Shown: positions 8,612 through 17,770, numbered from the stretch's first letter. The stretch is 64,000 nt of DNA from Leptothermofonsia sp049200465 (GCF_049200465.1 NZ_CP120836.1:496001-560000), one strand, 5' to 3'. The notes: generated by a model from the sequence alone, not told the origin. Made by a program: numbers and translations.

Positions 8612-11185
8612 TTACACAGAAGCCTGTTGTCGTTGATAGAGCGACCAATATAATCCTTTACTTTGCAACAGGTCTGTGTGGGTTCCTTTTTCAACCAGAA
8701 CCCCTTTCTCCAGCACCACGATCAGGTCCGCCCGCTTAAGTGGTGCAAAGCGGTGGGCAATCAAAAAGACTGTGCGATTTTGAGAAACTCGTTGCAGGTT
8801 CTGTAAGACCTGTTGCTCAGTCTCCGCATCAAGGGCGCTGGTGGCTTCATCCAGAATTAGTATGGGTGCCTGGGAGAGGAATAGGCGGGCCAGAGCCAGT
8901 CGCTGGCGTTGCCCTCCCGAAAGGGCTGTTCCTCGCTCACCGACGCTGGTTTCATAACCGTGAGGCAGTTCGCTGATGAAGTCGTGGGCAACGGCCAGGC
9001 GAGCTGCTTCTACAACCTGTTCGGCGGTGATGTCTGGATTACCCAGGCTAATGTTTTCCAGAACAGAACCGTTAAAGATAAAGTCTTCTTGCAGGACAAC
9101 GCCAATTTGTTGCCTGAGCGAGGCAAGATCAGCACTTTTGACATCGAAGCCATCAATTAAAATGCGCCCCGACTCTACTGGATAAAGGCGTTGAAGCAGT
9201 TTAGAGAGGGTACTCTTGCCAGAACCGCTACGCCCGACCACACCGACCAGCATTCCTGGCTCAACACTGAAGGAAATGCCCCGCAGAACAGGTTCCTGGG
9301 TAGGATGGTAGCGGAAGAAGACCTGGTCGAAGGTGACCTGTCCTTTGAGGGGAGGGAGTACCAGTCCAGAACCCGCTTCGGCTTCGGGAGCCGTGTTAAG
9401 AATGTCGCCAATCCGGTCAACCGAGAGCAGCACCTGTTGCAGGTTTTGCCAGAGTTGCACCAGTCGAAGCAGAGGACCAGTCATTCTGCCGGAAAGCATC
9501 TGGAAAGCGACGAGTTGACCAATGGTGAGTTTTTGTTCAATTACCAAACTTGCGCCCACCCAGAGAACAATCAGATAGGAAAGGTTGGTGAGGAAGTCGG
9601 CTATGTTGCTACTGATATTTTGAGTGGTGGAGGCTTTAAAGCCGGTGCGGATGAAGCGGGCAAACAGACCTTCCCAGCGATCGCGCGCCACTTTTTCTGC
9701 TGTGTGGGCTTTCACGGCCTGAATTCCAGTCACGGTTTCCACCAGGAAGGACTGGCTATCTGCGCTGCGGTTAAAGGTTTCGTTGAGCCAGTTGCGCAGG
9801 ATGGGGGTCGCTGTGAGTGTGAGGATGATAAACAGCGGAATCACCGCCAGTGCCGCCAGAGTCAGAATGGCACTGTAATAAATCATGATGGCCAGGTATA
9901 CGACCGCGAAGAAGGCATCCAGGACAACCGTGAGCGCAGTTCCAGTCAGGAATTGCCGGATATTTTCCAACTCCTGGACGCGGGCGACGGTATCCCCAAC
10001 ACGGCGCTGCTCAAAGTAGGACAGGGGTAACCGCATTAAATGGCGAAAAAGCTGGGCAGAAAGGCTGAGATCTAATCGGCGGGCGGTGTGGGTAAAGATG
10101 AACAGGCGCAGAATACCCAGGAGCCCTTCAAAGAAGGCAACACCAAGGAGCGCGATCGCCATCACATGCAGGGTTGGCATACTACCCTGCACCATTACCT
10201 TGTCAATCACCACCTGAGTAATGATCGGGGTTGCCAGTCCTAAGATTTGTAGGGTGAAGGATGCGATTAGCACCTCCGTCAGCAGCCCCCGGTATTTCAT
10301 CACCGCAGGCAAGAACCAGGCAAGGCTAAATCGTTCCTGCTTCTGGACGGCTTCCACTAGCCAGAGTTGCCCATCCCAGGCGGGCTCAACCATCGCGCGA
10401 GGCACACTCTCGCAGGTACGGGCAGAGTTGAGGGGATCTCCGATAATCAGGCGATCGCCCCGGACAGCATAGACCAGCACCCAGTGGAATGGAGTGGTGC
10501 TGCGATCGCGAAGGCTGGGAGTGGCTCCATTAACCCTTTCTCCCTCTCGCCATTGCATTAGAGCCGGGAGGGGGACTTTGCGCAAATCGCTCCATGTCGT
10601 CTCAACCCGACGCAATTGGAGCCCTAGCTTTTCCGATGCCTCCACCACATCTGGCGGTTGCTGGCTGCGGATCTGGCGCTGCACCCACTCCAACTGGGCA
10701 GGATTTTGCAGATGACTTGCTACCATGGTCAGACAGGCAGCAGCCGTATTGACCCCTGAAACAAAGGGGAAGTCTGAAACAGGCTGGGGAGTGATTTCCG
10801 TTTGAGGTTGATAGCGTAATCGCTGTAAAGCCCAGTACTGTTGCAGATCGGAGGAAGAAATTTTACTCCACAGATCCGCTTTCCAGAGTGCTACCACTAC
10901 ATCTTTGTCCGCTGCCCTTGCCCGCCAGAAGCCAGGCAGTTCCAGGGCATCTCCCAACCAATCTCCCTGCTTCAGGATGATGGACTGCCCTTCCTCTGGA
11001 ATCAGGCGGACTTTACCCGCCAGTACCAGCATCTGGCTACCAGGTGCCTCTGTTGACCAGAGCATTTCTCCCAGACTAAAGCGACGAATATCCACCGCTT
11101 GTTTGAATTGAACTTGCTGATAGGGGCTCAAAAAGCTGAGGGGGGGGACATCCCAGGGCAGATTGGCAAGGTCTTGGGCAATCAT
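8612..11185 (-). CDS. Type I secretion-like ABC exporter with cNMP-like and inactive C39 domains
   Basis: This 857-residue inner-membrane exporter uses ATP to move a protein or peptide substrate. The order is: a cyclic-nucleotide-binding-like fold (about 15-120), a C39 peptidase-like domain (about 135-280), six membrane segments (about 300-580) and an ABC ATPase (about 620-857). The ATPase has VGRSGSGKSTL, the signature LSGGQRQRLALARL and Walker B ILILDEATSALD. In the C39 domain the usual catalytic Cys position holds Thr147 (GVNTAAACL), while His234 and Asp250 are kept. It therefore should not cleave leader peptides and is HlyB-like in that respect. A ribosome-binding site (AGGTGA) precedes the ATG. 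It follows the PpiC-type gene by 114 bp on the same strand, so they are probably co-transcribed. No membrane-fusion partner is next to it. The giant adhesin nearby is a possible substrate (inference). Confidence 0.88.
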   Translation of the reverse strand: MIAQDLANLPWDVPPLSFLSPYQQVQFKQAVDIRRFSLGEMLWSTEAPGSQMLVLAGKVRLIPEEGQSIILKQGDWLGDALELPGFWRARAADKDVVVALWKADLWSKISSSDLQQYWALQRLRYQPQTEITPQPVSDFPFVSGVNTAAACLTMVASHLQNPAQLEWVQRQIRSQQPPDVVEASEKLGLQLRRVETTWSDLRKVPLPALMQWREGERVNGATPSLRDRSTTPFHWVLVYAVRGDRLIIGDPLNSARTCESVPRAMVEPAWDGQLWLVEAVQKQERFSLAWFLPAVMKYRGLLTEVLIASFTLQILGLATPIITQVVIDKVMVQGSMPTLHVMAIALLGVAFFEGLLGILRLFIFTHTARRLDLSLSAQLFRHLMRLPLSYFEQRRVGDTVARVQELENIRQFLTGTALTVVLDAFFAVVYLAIMIYYSAILTLAALAVIPLFIILTLTATPILRNWLNETFNRSADSQSFLVETVTGIQAVKAHTAEKVARDRWEGLFARFIRTGFKASTTQNISSNIADFLTNLSYLIVLWVGASLVIEQKLTIGQLVAFQMLSGRMTGPLLRLVQLWQNLQQVLLSVDRIGDILNTAPEAEAGSGLVLPPLKGQVTFDQVFFRYHPTQEPVLRGISFSVEPGMLVGVVGRSGSGKSTLSKLLQRLYPVESGRILIDGFDVKSADLASLRQQIGVVLQEDFIFNGSVLENISLGNPDITAEQVVEAARLAVAHDFISELPHGYETSVGERGTALSGGQRQRLALARLFLSQAPILILDEATSALDAETEQQVLQNLQRVSQNRTVFLIAHRFAPLKRADLIVVLEKGVLVEKGTHTDLLQSKGLYWSLYQRQQASV

Positions 11186-11299
11186 TGAATCACCTGCACA
11201 AGCATAGATAGAAAGATAGAAAGATGCATGGCATGTTTAAACTAGTGCTTTCTCCCAACGAGAGTCGATTTTCGTATCAAAAAATTGACAATTGGGCCC

Positions 11300-12070
11300 C
11301 TAATCGTTGACTTGCAGTTTGACAGTCATCGTCTGAATTTTTTCCGCTACCCACCGCTCAAACAATTCGTTTTGCATAGCTTGACGCAGAGGAGCATCTT
11401 CCAGGGTTGCCGGAATAAACTGCTCAACTCGGAAAATGGCCCAATGGTTTTCGACCTGGATGGGACCAACCAATTCTCCAGGGCTGGCTGAGTCAATCGC
11501 AGCTCTCAAGGCATCAGGCATTGTTCCACGGCTCACCGGCCCCATCATGCCGTTGGCGATTTTTTCATCGGCGATCGAGTATTCCCGGGCAAGCTGCTCA
11601 AAACTGGCACCTTCCATAATCTGGCTGTAAAGCTCGTCTGCCATATCCTTGCTGGGGACGACAATGCGAGACAGTACAACCCGGTCATAGAACAATTTTC
11701 GCTCAATGAAGTGCTCCTGTATTCGCGCTTCAGTAACCACCGCCTTTAATTTTTCCAATTTGAAGCTGTTTGAAATTTGGCTGTGGAACTGCTCATAGTT
11801 AATGCCGTTGCGCATCAACCAATCCTGAAACACCTGAGGATCGGTCAAGTTCTGCTTTAAACGAAAATCAACTACCGCCTGTTCAATCATGGCGGGGCTG
11901 ATGTCCAAATCCTGTCGATTTGCTAGTTCGCGCTCCAAGACATACTGACGCAGAATATCTCCAATAAAGGGCTGAAGCTTACCTGCTGACTGCAAATACC
12001 TTAAGCACTGCCTTAGAGAAAGGGGCTGTTCATCAACGATAAGCAAGGCCTTTGATTCTTGTGATTCCAT
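11300..12070 (-). CDS. PpiC-type peptidyl-prolyl isomerase, exporter-associated
   Basis: The product is 256 residues. The N-terminal helical part (about 15-110) resembles the SurA/trigger-type chaperone region. The parvulin PpiC domain is about 120-215 (YDRVVLSRIVVPSKD, then FEQLAREYSIADEKIANGMMG, then the GPIQVENHWAIFRVEQ strand). No signal peptide or membrane segment is visible, so it should act in the cytoplasm. It lies directly upstream of the ABC exporter on the same strand. Prolyl isomerases next to such exporters are common in cyanobacteria and are presumed to keep the substrate export-competent. The specific role is inference from position. Confidence 0.85.
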   Translation of the reverse strand: MESQESKALLIVDEQPLSLRQCLRYLQSAGKLQPFIGDILRQYVLERELANRQDLDISPAMIEQAVVDFRLKQNLTDPQVFQDWLMRNGINYEQFHSQISNSFKLEKLKAVVTEARIQEHFIERKLFYDRVVLSRIVVPSKDMADELYSQIMEGASFEQLAREYSIADEKIANGMMGPVSRGTMPDALRAAIDSASPGELVGPIQVENHWAIFRVEQFIPATLEDAPLRQAMQNELFERWVAEKIQTMTVKLQVND

Positions 12071-12491
12071 GAATAACCAAGTCTTAGAAATTCAGAGTCT
12101 GTGCTGTGTTGCCTTAAGTTCATTTCCGGCACTGCATTAAATTTTATGCAAACTTTATCCGGAAAACCGTAAGAATCCTGATAGATCTTTCCATATCATC
12201 CATATCAATAGTGCCCAAGTAATTATAAGGAATTGCTACAGATTACCTTCGTTTCAAGAAACAATCCGGGGACCTTCTTTACAGGATTTTGCTTGCCAGC
12301 ATTCACTGCATACATACCCGCTTCATATTAAGCCCCAATGGAACCAGGAAGGCAAAGACTCCTGGATTTAAATTGAAATCATAAATAGATCTAAACTCCG
12401 ACCGGAAAACCGGATTTTATGGCATGATCATTAGAGTAAACGCAGAGTAAAAAGATAGACTCTCATTCTATTAACAGAAGGAAATTCGCTT
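12071..12491. promoter_or_regulatory. Divergent intergenic region with a repeated 11-mer CCGGAAAACCG
   Basis: This 421-bp spacer lies between the divergent PpiC and peroxiredoxin genes. The 11-mer CCGGAAAACCG occurs at 12159-12169, near the PpiC side, and again at 12402-12412, near the peroxiredoxin side. The second copy is part of the dyad CCGG-AAAA-CCGG. This suggests, but does not prove, a shared operator. Nothing else coding is seen. Confidence 0.35.
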
Positions 12492-13127
12492 ATGGTTCTC
12501 CAATTAGGCGACACCGTCCCCAACTTCACTCAACAGAGCAGTGAAGGCGAAATTAATTTTTATGACTGGGCAGGTGACAGCTGGGTAGTTTTCTTCTCTC
12601 ACCCGGCAGATTACACTCCCGTTTGCACCACAGAACTGGGTGAAGTGGCTAAACTCAAGTCCGAATTTGAAAAGCGCAACACAAAAGTGATTGCCCTCAG
12701 CGTTGATGATACGGATTCTCACAAGGGCTGGATCAAAGACATCAATGAAACCCAAAACACAACCGTTAACTACCCCATCATTGCAGATGCCGATAAGTCG
12801 GTATCCAACCTGTATGGGATGATTCACCCTAATGCGAACGAGAAGGTGACCGTGCGCACGGTGTTTGTGATTGACCCTCAGAAGAAACTGCGTCTGACTA
12901 TTACCTATCCTCCCAGCACTGGACGTAATTTTGAAGAGATCCTGCGGGTGATTGACTCTCTCCAATTGACAGATAACTATGGCGTTGCCACTCCGGTTAA
13001 CTGGAAAGATGGCGATGATGTGGTGGTAGTTCCCTCCATTCCCACGGAAGAAGCCAAGCAGAAGTTTCCGAAAGGGGTCACAGAGGTCAAGCCTTATCTA
13101 CGGTTGACTCCTCAACCTAACAAATAA
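12492..13127 (+). CDS. 1-Cys peroxiredoxin (Prx6 type)
   Basis: This thiol peroxidase of 211 residues reduces hydrogen peroxide and alkyl hydroperoxides in the cytoplasm. The peroxidatic cysteine is Cys45 in DYTPVCTTELGE. No resolving cysteine is present further on. The length and the C-terminal extension (WKDGDDVVVVPSIP, then YLRLTPQPNK) match the Prx6/1-Cys group and not the shorter 2-Cys enzymes. It is close to the cyanobacterial slr1198-type enzyme. An AGAAGGA ribosome-binding site precedes the ATG. It is a single gene, with a strong terminator directly downstream. Confidence 0.93.
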   Translation: MVLQLGDTVPNFTQQSSEGEINFYDWAGDSWVVFFSHPADYTPVCTTELGEVAKLKSEFEKRNTKVIALSVDDTDSHKGWIKDINETQNTTVNYPIIADADKSVSNLYGMIHPNANEKVTVRTVFVIDPQKKLRLTITYPPSTGRNFEEILRVIDSLQLTDNYGVATPVNWKDGDDVVVVPSIPTEEAKQKFPKGVTEVKPYLRLTPQPNK

Positions 13128-13153
13128 AGTGCTAAATCATTAATAACTAGCAG

Positions 13154-13190
13154 GAGGGTGAGTGATAGTACCTACCCTCTCTTTTTTATT
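13154..13190 (+). terminator. Intrinsic terminator after the peroxiredoxin gene
   Basis: A GAGGGT / ACCCTC stem with a 14-nt loop is followed by TCTTTTTTATT. This is the classic stem plus U-tract layout, 27 bases after the stop codon. Confidence 0.75.
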
Positions 13191-13457
13191 CGTGGCACTG
13201 GATATCATCATTGTTGTGAAGCAGGTAGCCATCATTAATTGGCAAATAATTGGCAAGGATGAAGTTGGGGGCGCAGCCCTCTCCACCCCCAAAATTATCC
13301 TCAATTTAATTGCGCCTGGCTACTTAGTTTGAATTAAATACAAAGCCTCTCCATCTCACAACTAAATTTAGAACAGCTCTATTCATTTAGAACAGCTATA
13401 TTAGGCGAAAATTTTAGAGAGGAATCATTCAGGTCGTTTCTAGAGTATTTTTTCAGA
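13191..13457. other. Intergenic, no gene seen
   Basis: The space between the peroxiredoxin terminator and the cysteine synthase gene holds a short GC-rich stretch (AGTTGGGGGCGCAGCCCTC). It resembles the core of the dispersed palindromic repeats but lacks their ends. No ORF of interest is seen. Confidence 0.4.
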
Positions 13458-14432
13458 ATGGATATCAAATGTGGATTTGTTGGCACTGTAGGTAACACTC
13501 CGTTGATTCGGCTTAATAGCTTTAGCGAAGAGACAGGATGCGAAATCCTGGGAAAAGCAGAGTTTCTGAATCCAGGCGGTTCCGTCAAAGACCGGGCAGC
13601 GCTCTACATCATCCAGGATGCAGAAGAAAAAGGTATTCTCAAGCGGGGTGGTACTGTGGTTGAAGGGACTGCCGGAAATACGGGAATCGGGCTTGCCCAT
13701 ATTTGCAATGCCAAGGGCTATCGCTGCCTGATTATCATCCCCGAAACCCAATCTCAGGAGAAGATGGACCTTTTGCGAACATTAGGCGCGGAAGTTCGTC
13801 CAGTACCTGCTGTTCCTTACCGAGATCCCAATAACTACGTCAAACTCTCTGGCAGGTTGGCCTCGGAAATGGAAAATGCTATTTGGGCGAACCAATTTGA
13901 CAATCTGGCAAATCGCCGTGCCCATTACGAAACAACTGGGCCCGAAATTTGGGCACAAACTGATGGTAAGGTAGATGCTTGGGTCACATCCACTGGAACG
14001 GGCGGTACCTATGCTGGAGTGGCGATGTTTTTGAAGGAGAAGAACCCAGATATTCAGTGTGTGGTTGCCGATCCCATGGGGAGCGGGCTTTACAGCTACA
14101 TCAAAACGGGCGAGATCAAGATAGAGGGAAATTCCATTACTGAAGGAATTGGAAACAGTCGGGTGACCGCCAATATGGAAGGAGCCCCCGCTGATGATGC
14201 AATTCAAGTAGATGATGTGGAAGCGGTGCGGGTTGTCTACCAGCTCCTGGAGAAAGATGGATTGTTTTTGGGGGGCTCAACGGGAATTAATGTGGGAGCT
14301 GCCGTTGCTCTGGCAAAACAGATGGGACCTGGACACACGATTGTGACAATTTTGTGTGACGGTGGTAACCGTTACCAATCCAAGCTGTTCAACCGGGAAT
14401 GGCTGTCAGGGAAAGGGCTTCTACCAACATAG
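13458..14432 (+). CDS. cysK: Cysteine synthase A family (O-acetylserine sulfhydrylase-like)
   Basis: This PLP enzyme (324 residues) of the beta-substituting family makes cysteine from O-acetylserine and sulfide. Lys44 in GGSVKDRAA is the Schiff-base lysine. The substrate loop is GTAGNTGIGLA, the phosphate-binding glycine loop is TSTGTGGTYAG, and LGGSTGINVGAA lies near the C-terminus. The GNTPLIRL start is typical. Closely related enzymes include cystathionine beta-synthase-like proteins, so the exact substrate is not proven. The gene stands alone, with about 400 bp of non-coding DNA after it. Confidence 0.9.
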   Translation: MDIKCGFVGTVGNTPLIRLNSFSEETGCEILGKAEFLNPGGSVKDRAALYIIQDAEEKGILKRGGTVVEGTAGNTGIGLAHICNAKGYRCLIIIPETQSQEKMDLLRTLGAEVRPVPAVPYRDPNNYVKLSGRLASEMENAIWANQFDNLANRRAHYETTGPEIWAQTDGKVDAWVTSTGTGGTYAGVAMFLKEKNPDIQCVVADPMGSGLYSYIKTGEIKIEGNSITEGIGNSRVTANMEGAPADDAIQVDDVEAVRVVYQLLEKDGLFLGGSTGINVGAAVALAKQMGPGHTIVTILCDGGNRYQSKLFNREWLSGKGLLPT

Positions 14433-14831
14433 GAGGTACTTGTTCTTGCAAAAATCTGAAATGGTTCGATGGGCATTTGCCGTCAGAGGGGCGTTGCTCA
14501 AGGCAGAATGATTTGAACCGAAGTTTTAAGCAGCCAGCAATCTTTTCATCCCAAGCATCCGCATGGGCTAGTGAGGGATGGCTGTTACTGTCGGAAGGAG
14601 GCGATCGCCCAGTCGCCCAGATTCCTTCTCATGCTCATCCCTCTTACGCTTCAGGTAATCTGATTGCCCCCGCCCTGGTACCTCTTTGCAAACTATTCTG
14701 TGGATTGCCTTTTGGGTGTTTGTAACCGTCGTAATCAGAACTAATCGACTCTTTACTGTGCTAGTCAGGCGGATTGAGGCCGGTTCTCCGCTGAGGGCAG
14801 GTTACTTTGAGTTAGGAGCCCTCCAGCTCTG
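14433..14831. other. Intergenic, no gene seen
   Basis: The 399-bp spacer contains one HIP1-like site (GGCGATCGCCC, around 14600). An overlapping 108-codon open frame has a composition unlike a protein. No RNA gene or repeat copy is recognised. Confidence 0.4.
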
Positions 14832-15251
14832 ATGAACCCAAGCATGGAAACGGTGACGGCAGAGGGGGTTAATGGTATCCTGGTGTCACTCGGTGCCACT
14901 GAGGCCGTGGTGGATTACCAGAAGCATTCAACCGCGATCGCGGAAACCCTCTATCTAATTCATGCGGCCAGAGAGAGCAGTTCCAGGACCGCAGCACCCG
15001 GACGCTACTGGGTCAAAGTTTGGTTAGATACCTACACCGAAACTGAGTTCAACGCCTGCACCCGCCTGACCTACCGCCTGCATGAGTCCTTCAAACATCC
15101 CATTGTGGCAACTGAGGCGAAAGAGAAGCATTTTGAACTGTGGATGGAAATTTGCGAAGAATTTACAGTAGTTGCCTATGTTGAACGAGAAGCCAAAGAC
15201 CCCCTGTGGCTAACCTGCTTTATTGAGCTTCCACAAGGGGCTGGGGTATAG
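14832..15251 (+). CDS. pYEATS domain-like protein
   Basis: A protein of 139 residues. Residues about 55-135 fit the prokaryotic YEATS (pYEATS) pattern: RYWVKVWLDTYTETEF, then LTYRLHESFKHP, then FELWMEICEEFTVVAYVE. Stand-alone pYEATS domains are beta-sandwich modules, often tied to membrane or signalling contexts, and their ligand is unknown. No signal peptide is visible. The gene converges with the GIY-YIG gene 21 bp downstream. The assignment rests on the conserved HESF and strand pattern. Confidence 0.65.
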   Translation: MNPSMETVTAEGVNGILVSLGATEAVVDYQKHSTAIAETLYLIHAARESSSRTAAPGRYWVKVWLDTYTETEFNACTRLTYRLHESFKHPIVATEAKEKHFELWMEICEEFTVVAYVEREAKDPLWLTCFIELPQGAGV

Positions 15252-15272
15252 ATGAGCATGCTTGCACAACTG

Positions 15273-15830
15273 CTACTTCAAATCCAGTAATCCTGCTTCC
15301 TTCAGCTTAGGGTTAAAGCGAACATCCTCCTGCACCCCACGAGCCTGTAATACTTCTAAAATCTCTGCTTCAACCCGCCGGGCAACCTGCTTCAATATTT
15401 TAGTTTGGGCGAGTTCATCAGTGGCAGAGGTGTAGCTGGTTTGCTCATCTGGAGTCATCAGATGCTTGACATCAATGGGCTGGTTCCACTGTGCCACCTC
15501 CGACCTATTTCCTGGAGGTACAGAGCCATTTTCTGCAATCCAGCGATCGCGAATTTCCTCTAAAATCGCCCGACTGGGACGATCAATCATCTGCACTTTA
15601 ATCCAATAACACAAATGGGGCTGACGAACCAGATGCTGCTTGAGGCTAAGATAGACATCCCGCGAGTAGCCAATGTATTGCAGTTTCTGAGCCTGGTCAA
15701 AAATTGCGTAGACACCCACTTTCCCCAAGAACTGATCGGGAAGTTCGCCACTGTCCTTGAGGTAGGGAATAAAATCCAAGCTGGCCAAGGTAGACATCGC
15801 TAATGGCTCACCTTCTGGTAAATGGCACAT
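15273..15830 (-). CDS. GIY-YIG nuclease family protein
   Basis: A product of 185 residues, or 174 if it starts at the second Met (MSTLASLDF). The GIY-YIG fold is at about 35-125: VGVYAIFD, then KLQYIGYSRD, with Arg and Glu following in ILEEIRDRWIAENG. Family members cleave DNA or serve as degenerate structural versions. A homologous group occurs in cyanobacteria and plant chloroplasts with no settled role. The C-terminal 60 residues are helical (ILKQVARRVEAEILEVLQ). It sits head to tail after a small conserved ORF at 15850-16113. Confidence 0.75.
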   Translation of the reverse strand: MCHLPEGEPLAMSTLASLDFIPYLKDSGELPDQFLGKVGVYAIFDQAQKLQYIGYSRDVYLSLKQHLVRQPHLCYWIKVQMIDRPSRAILEEIRDRWIAENGSVPPGNRSEVAQWNQPIDVKHLMTPDEQTSYTSATDELAQTKILKQVARRVEAEILEVLQARGVQEDVRFNPKLKEAGLLDLK

Positions 15831-15849
15831 AACCTGCTGGGCTTAAAGA

Positions 15850-16113
15850 TCACTGCCTTGAACATAAAGTTGGGGGGACGTTGATGATAGCGTAATCCGT
15901 GGAGGCATAATACTTTTCGAACTCGGCAGGCATTCCCTTAGGAGTCGAGTGGCTATAGGGAACTGGTTGAAAAAGAAGCCCGGTGAACTGAACTTGCGAG
16001 CATTGCAACTGCTCAGCCACCTGCTGTAGAAATGCCTCGCTCTTGAGCAATTCAAACAGGATTGCTTGAGCATCCGGTTCAAGGGTGAAACTGCCATCAA
16101 AGCTGTCAATAAT
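15850..16113 (-). CDS. Small conserved-looking hypothetical protein, start unclear
   Basis: The minus frame reads RIIDSFDGSFTLEPDAQAIL, then FELLKSEAFLQQVAEQLQ, then PKGMPAEFEKYYASTDYA, and ends at PPTLCSRQ with TGA (15850-15852). The well-formed N-terminal part lies upstream of the first usable Met-type codon near 16050. A TGA lies just before it, near 16126, so either a rare start (ATT around 16108-16113) is used or the 5' end has been lost. The product is about 85 residues. I do not recognise the family. It is on the same strand as the GIY-YIG gene, 19 bp upstream. Confidence 0.5.
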   Translation of the reverse strand: MIDSFDGSFTLEPDAQAILFELLKSEAFLQQVAEQLQCSQVQFTGLLFQPVPYSHSTPKGMPAEFEKYYASTDYAIINVPPTLCSRQ

Positions 16114-16300
16114 CCTGAGACCTATGAAAAATCAGCATTACAAAGAAATAGAGCAATCAAGATCCTATCCTGTTCCGGGCTTGCTTTTCGTAAATAGGTT
16201 CCATCGATACAAAGGTCCCTTTGATAAAGATTAGGTGATGCTGAGAACAGATAATGAGGATGGCGATAATATGGAATTGCCTTCAACTAAATAGAAATCT

Positions 16301-17770
16301 ATGCCAATCCGAGCCCCTGAAGGTCGTCTCAAGCATCTCAGTTTACTAGTTGCAGGTTTAACTTTGCCAGTATGTGTTGCGATCGCCCATCCCCTTTCAG
16401 GGGTTGCGCAGCAATCTGCTAGAGCGAATCCAGCGCCGCCAGGCTTAAGTGCTAGTATCGATGATGCCTATACATTGGGGGCGGGCGATCGAGTCAGGGT
16501 CGAAGTCTTCAAACTGCCCCAGTTTACTGGGGAGTATCAAGTCCTGATCGATGGCTCTCTTAACCTACCCCAGGTCGGCAGTGTTGCCGTGGATGGCATG
16601 ACTCTTAAAGAAGCGGCTGATGCTATTTCTGGGCGCTATGCCAGGATACTCAAATATCCTATTGTTAATCTCAATCTGCTTGCAGCTCGCCCAGTACAGG
16701 TTGGAATTTCGGGTGAAGTCAACCGTCCTGGTGCCTATACGGTGTCCGCAGGTGATGCCGCTTCCCAGTTACCCACCGTAACCCGCGCCCTAGAGCGGGC
16801 CGGTGGTATTACTCAGATGGCCGACCTGCGCCGAATAGAGGTTCGTCGTTCCCGGAGGGCAGGAGAGCAAATTATTCAGGTTGACCTGTGGGAGTTTCTG
16901 AACTCTGGCGATTCCCGTCGAGACATTGTTCTACGAGCAGGAGATTCGATTCTGGTTCCCACTATCAGCAAACCCAACTTAGCGGAATCGATCCAGCTTG
17001 CTTCTGCTAGTTTTGCCTCAGACAGAAGCCAGGGACTCAATATTGCTGTAGTTGGGGAGGTTTATAGACCTGGACCCCATACCGTGACTGCTTCCGCTAG
17101 AACTGGTGCGGCTGGTGAAACAGGGCAAGCAGGGGGAACAGGCGGAATCTCGACTCCGCCCACCGTTACACGGGCCATTCAAGTAGCTGGCGGGATTAGA
17201 CCCCAGGCCGATGTCCGCCGCATCCAAGTCCGTCGCCTTACCCGAACAGGTTCTGAGCAAACAATCAGCATTGATCTTTGGAAATTGCTCAAAGAAGGAG
17301 ATGTGAGCCAGGATCTCTTCTTACAAGATCGAGACACGATCGTGATTCCAACAGCTTCTGAGATTTCACCTGCTGACTCTATTCAAATTGCGGCTGCCAG
17401 CTTTTCTCCGGACAGTATCCGCGTCAATATCGTTGGAGAAGTGAAGAATCCTGGACTGGTGAGAATTCCACCCAATACTCCTTTGAATCAAGCCGTTTTA
17501 GCAGCAGGCGGCTTTACTACTCGAGCACGCAAAAGTTCGGTTGATTTGATCCGATTAAACCCAAACGGTACGATTTCGAAGCGCAAAATTGATGTGAATT
17601 TCGATAATGAGCTGAATGAGAAAACAAATCCTCCGCTGTACAACGATGACATTATTATTGTTAACCGCTCTGCGCTAACGACATTTTCAGACAATTTGAA
17701 TTCGGTGTTGACTCCAATTAACGGATTTCTGTCATTATTTAGTATCTACAGAATCATAACTGGACAATAA
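16301..17770 (+). CDS. Polysaccharide export outer-membrane protein (Wza-like, SLBB domains)
   Basis: This 489-residue protein is exported by an N-terminal signal (LSLLVAGLTLPVCVAIAHPL, ending near VAQQSA). The poly_export domain (about 52-130: YTLGAGDRVRVEVF, LNLPQVGSVAVDGMTL) is followed by three SLBB-type repeats. Each repeat has a core like VGISGEVNRPGAYTV, VVGEVYRPGPHTV or VNIVGEVKNPGLVRI. Wza proteins form the outer-membrane and periplasmic channel for capsule or exopolysaccharide. The next gene encodes the partner Wzc-like tyrosine kinase, 147 bp on, making this a polysaccharide export locus. No lipobox Cys is obvious, unlike E. coli Wza. Confidence 0.9.
   Translation: MPIRAPEGRLKHLSLLVAGLTLPVCVAIAHPLSGVAQQSARANPAPPGLSASIDDAYTLGAGDRVRVEVFKLPQFTGEYQVLIDGSLNLPQVGSVAVDGMTLKEAADAISGRYARILKYPIVNLNLLAARPVQVGISGEVNRPGAYTVSAGDAASQLPTVTRALERAGGITQMADLRRIEVRRSRRAGEQIIQVDLWEFLNSGDSRRDIVLRAGDSILVPTISKPNLAESIQLASASFASDRSQGLNIAVVGEVYRPGPHTVTASARTGAAGETGQAGGTGGISTPPTVTRAIQVAGGIRPQADVRRIQVRRLTRTGSEQTISIDLWKLLKEGDVSQDLFLQDRDTIVIPTASEISPADSIQIAAASFSPDSIRVNIVGEVKNPGLVRIPPNTPLNQAVLAAGGFTTRARKSSVDLIRLNPNGTISKRKIDVNFDNELNEKTNPPLYNDDIIIVNRSALTTFSDNLNSVLTPINGFLSLFSIYRIITGQ

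Noticed and set aside
9191..10030. 279-codon open frame on the plus strand opposite the ABC exporter
   Set aside because: It is antisense to well-conserved transporter motifs, shows no recognisable domain and has an odd composition. It is a shadow of the real gene.
14399..14725. 108-codon frame after the cysteine synthase gene
   Set aside because: It starts inside cysK in another frame and its sequence lacks any regular structure. Treated as non-coding.
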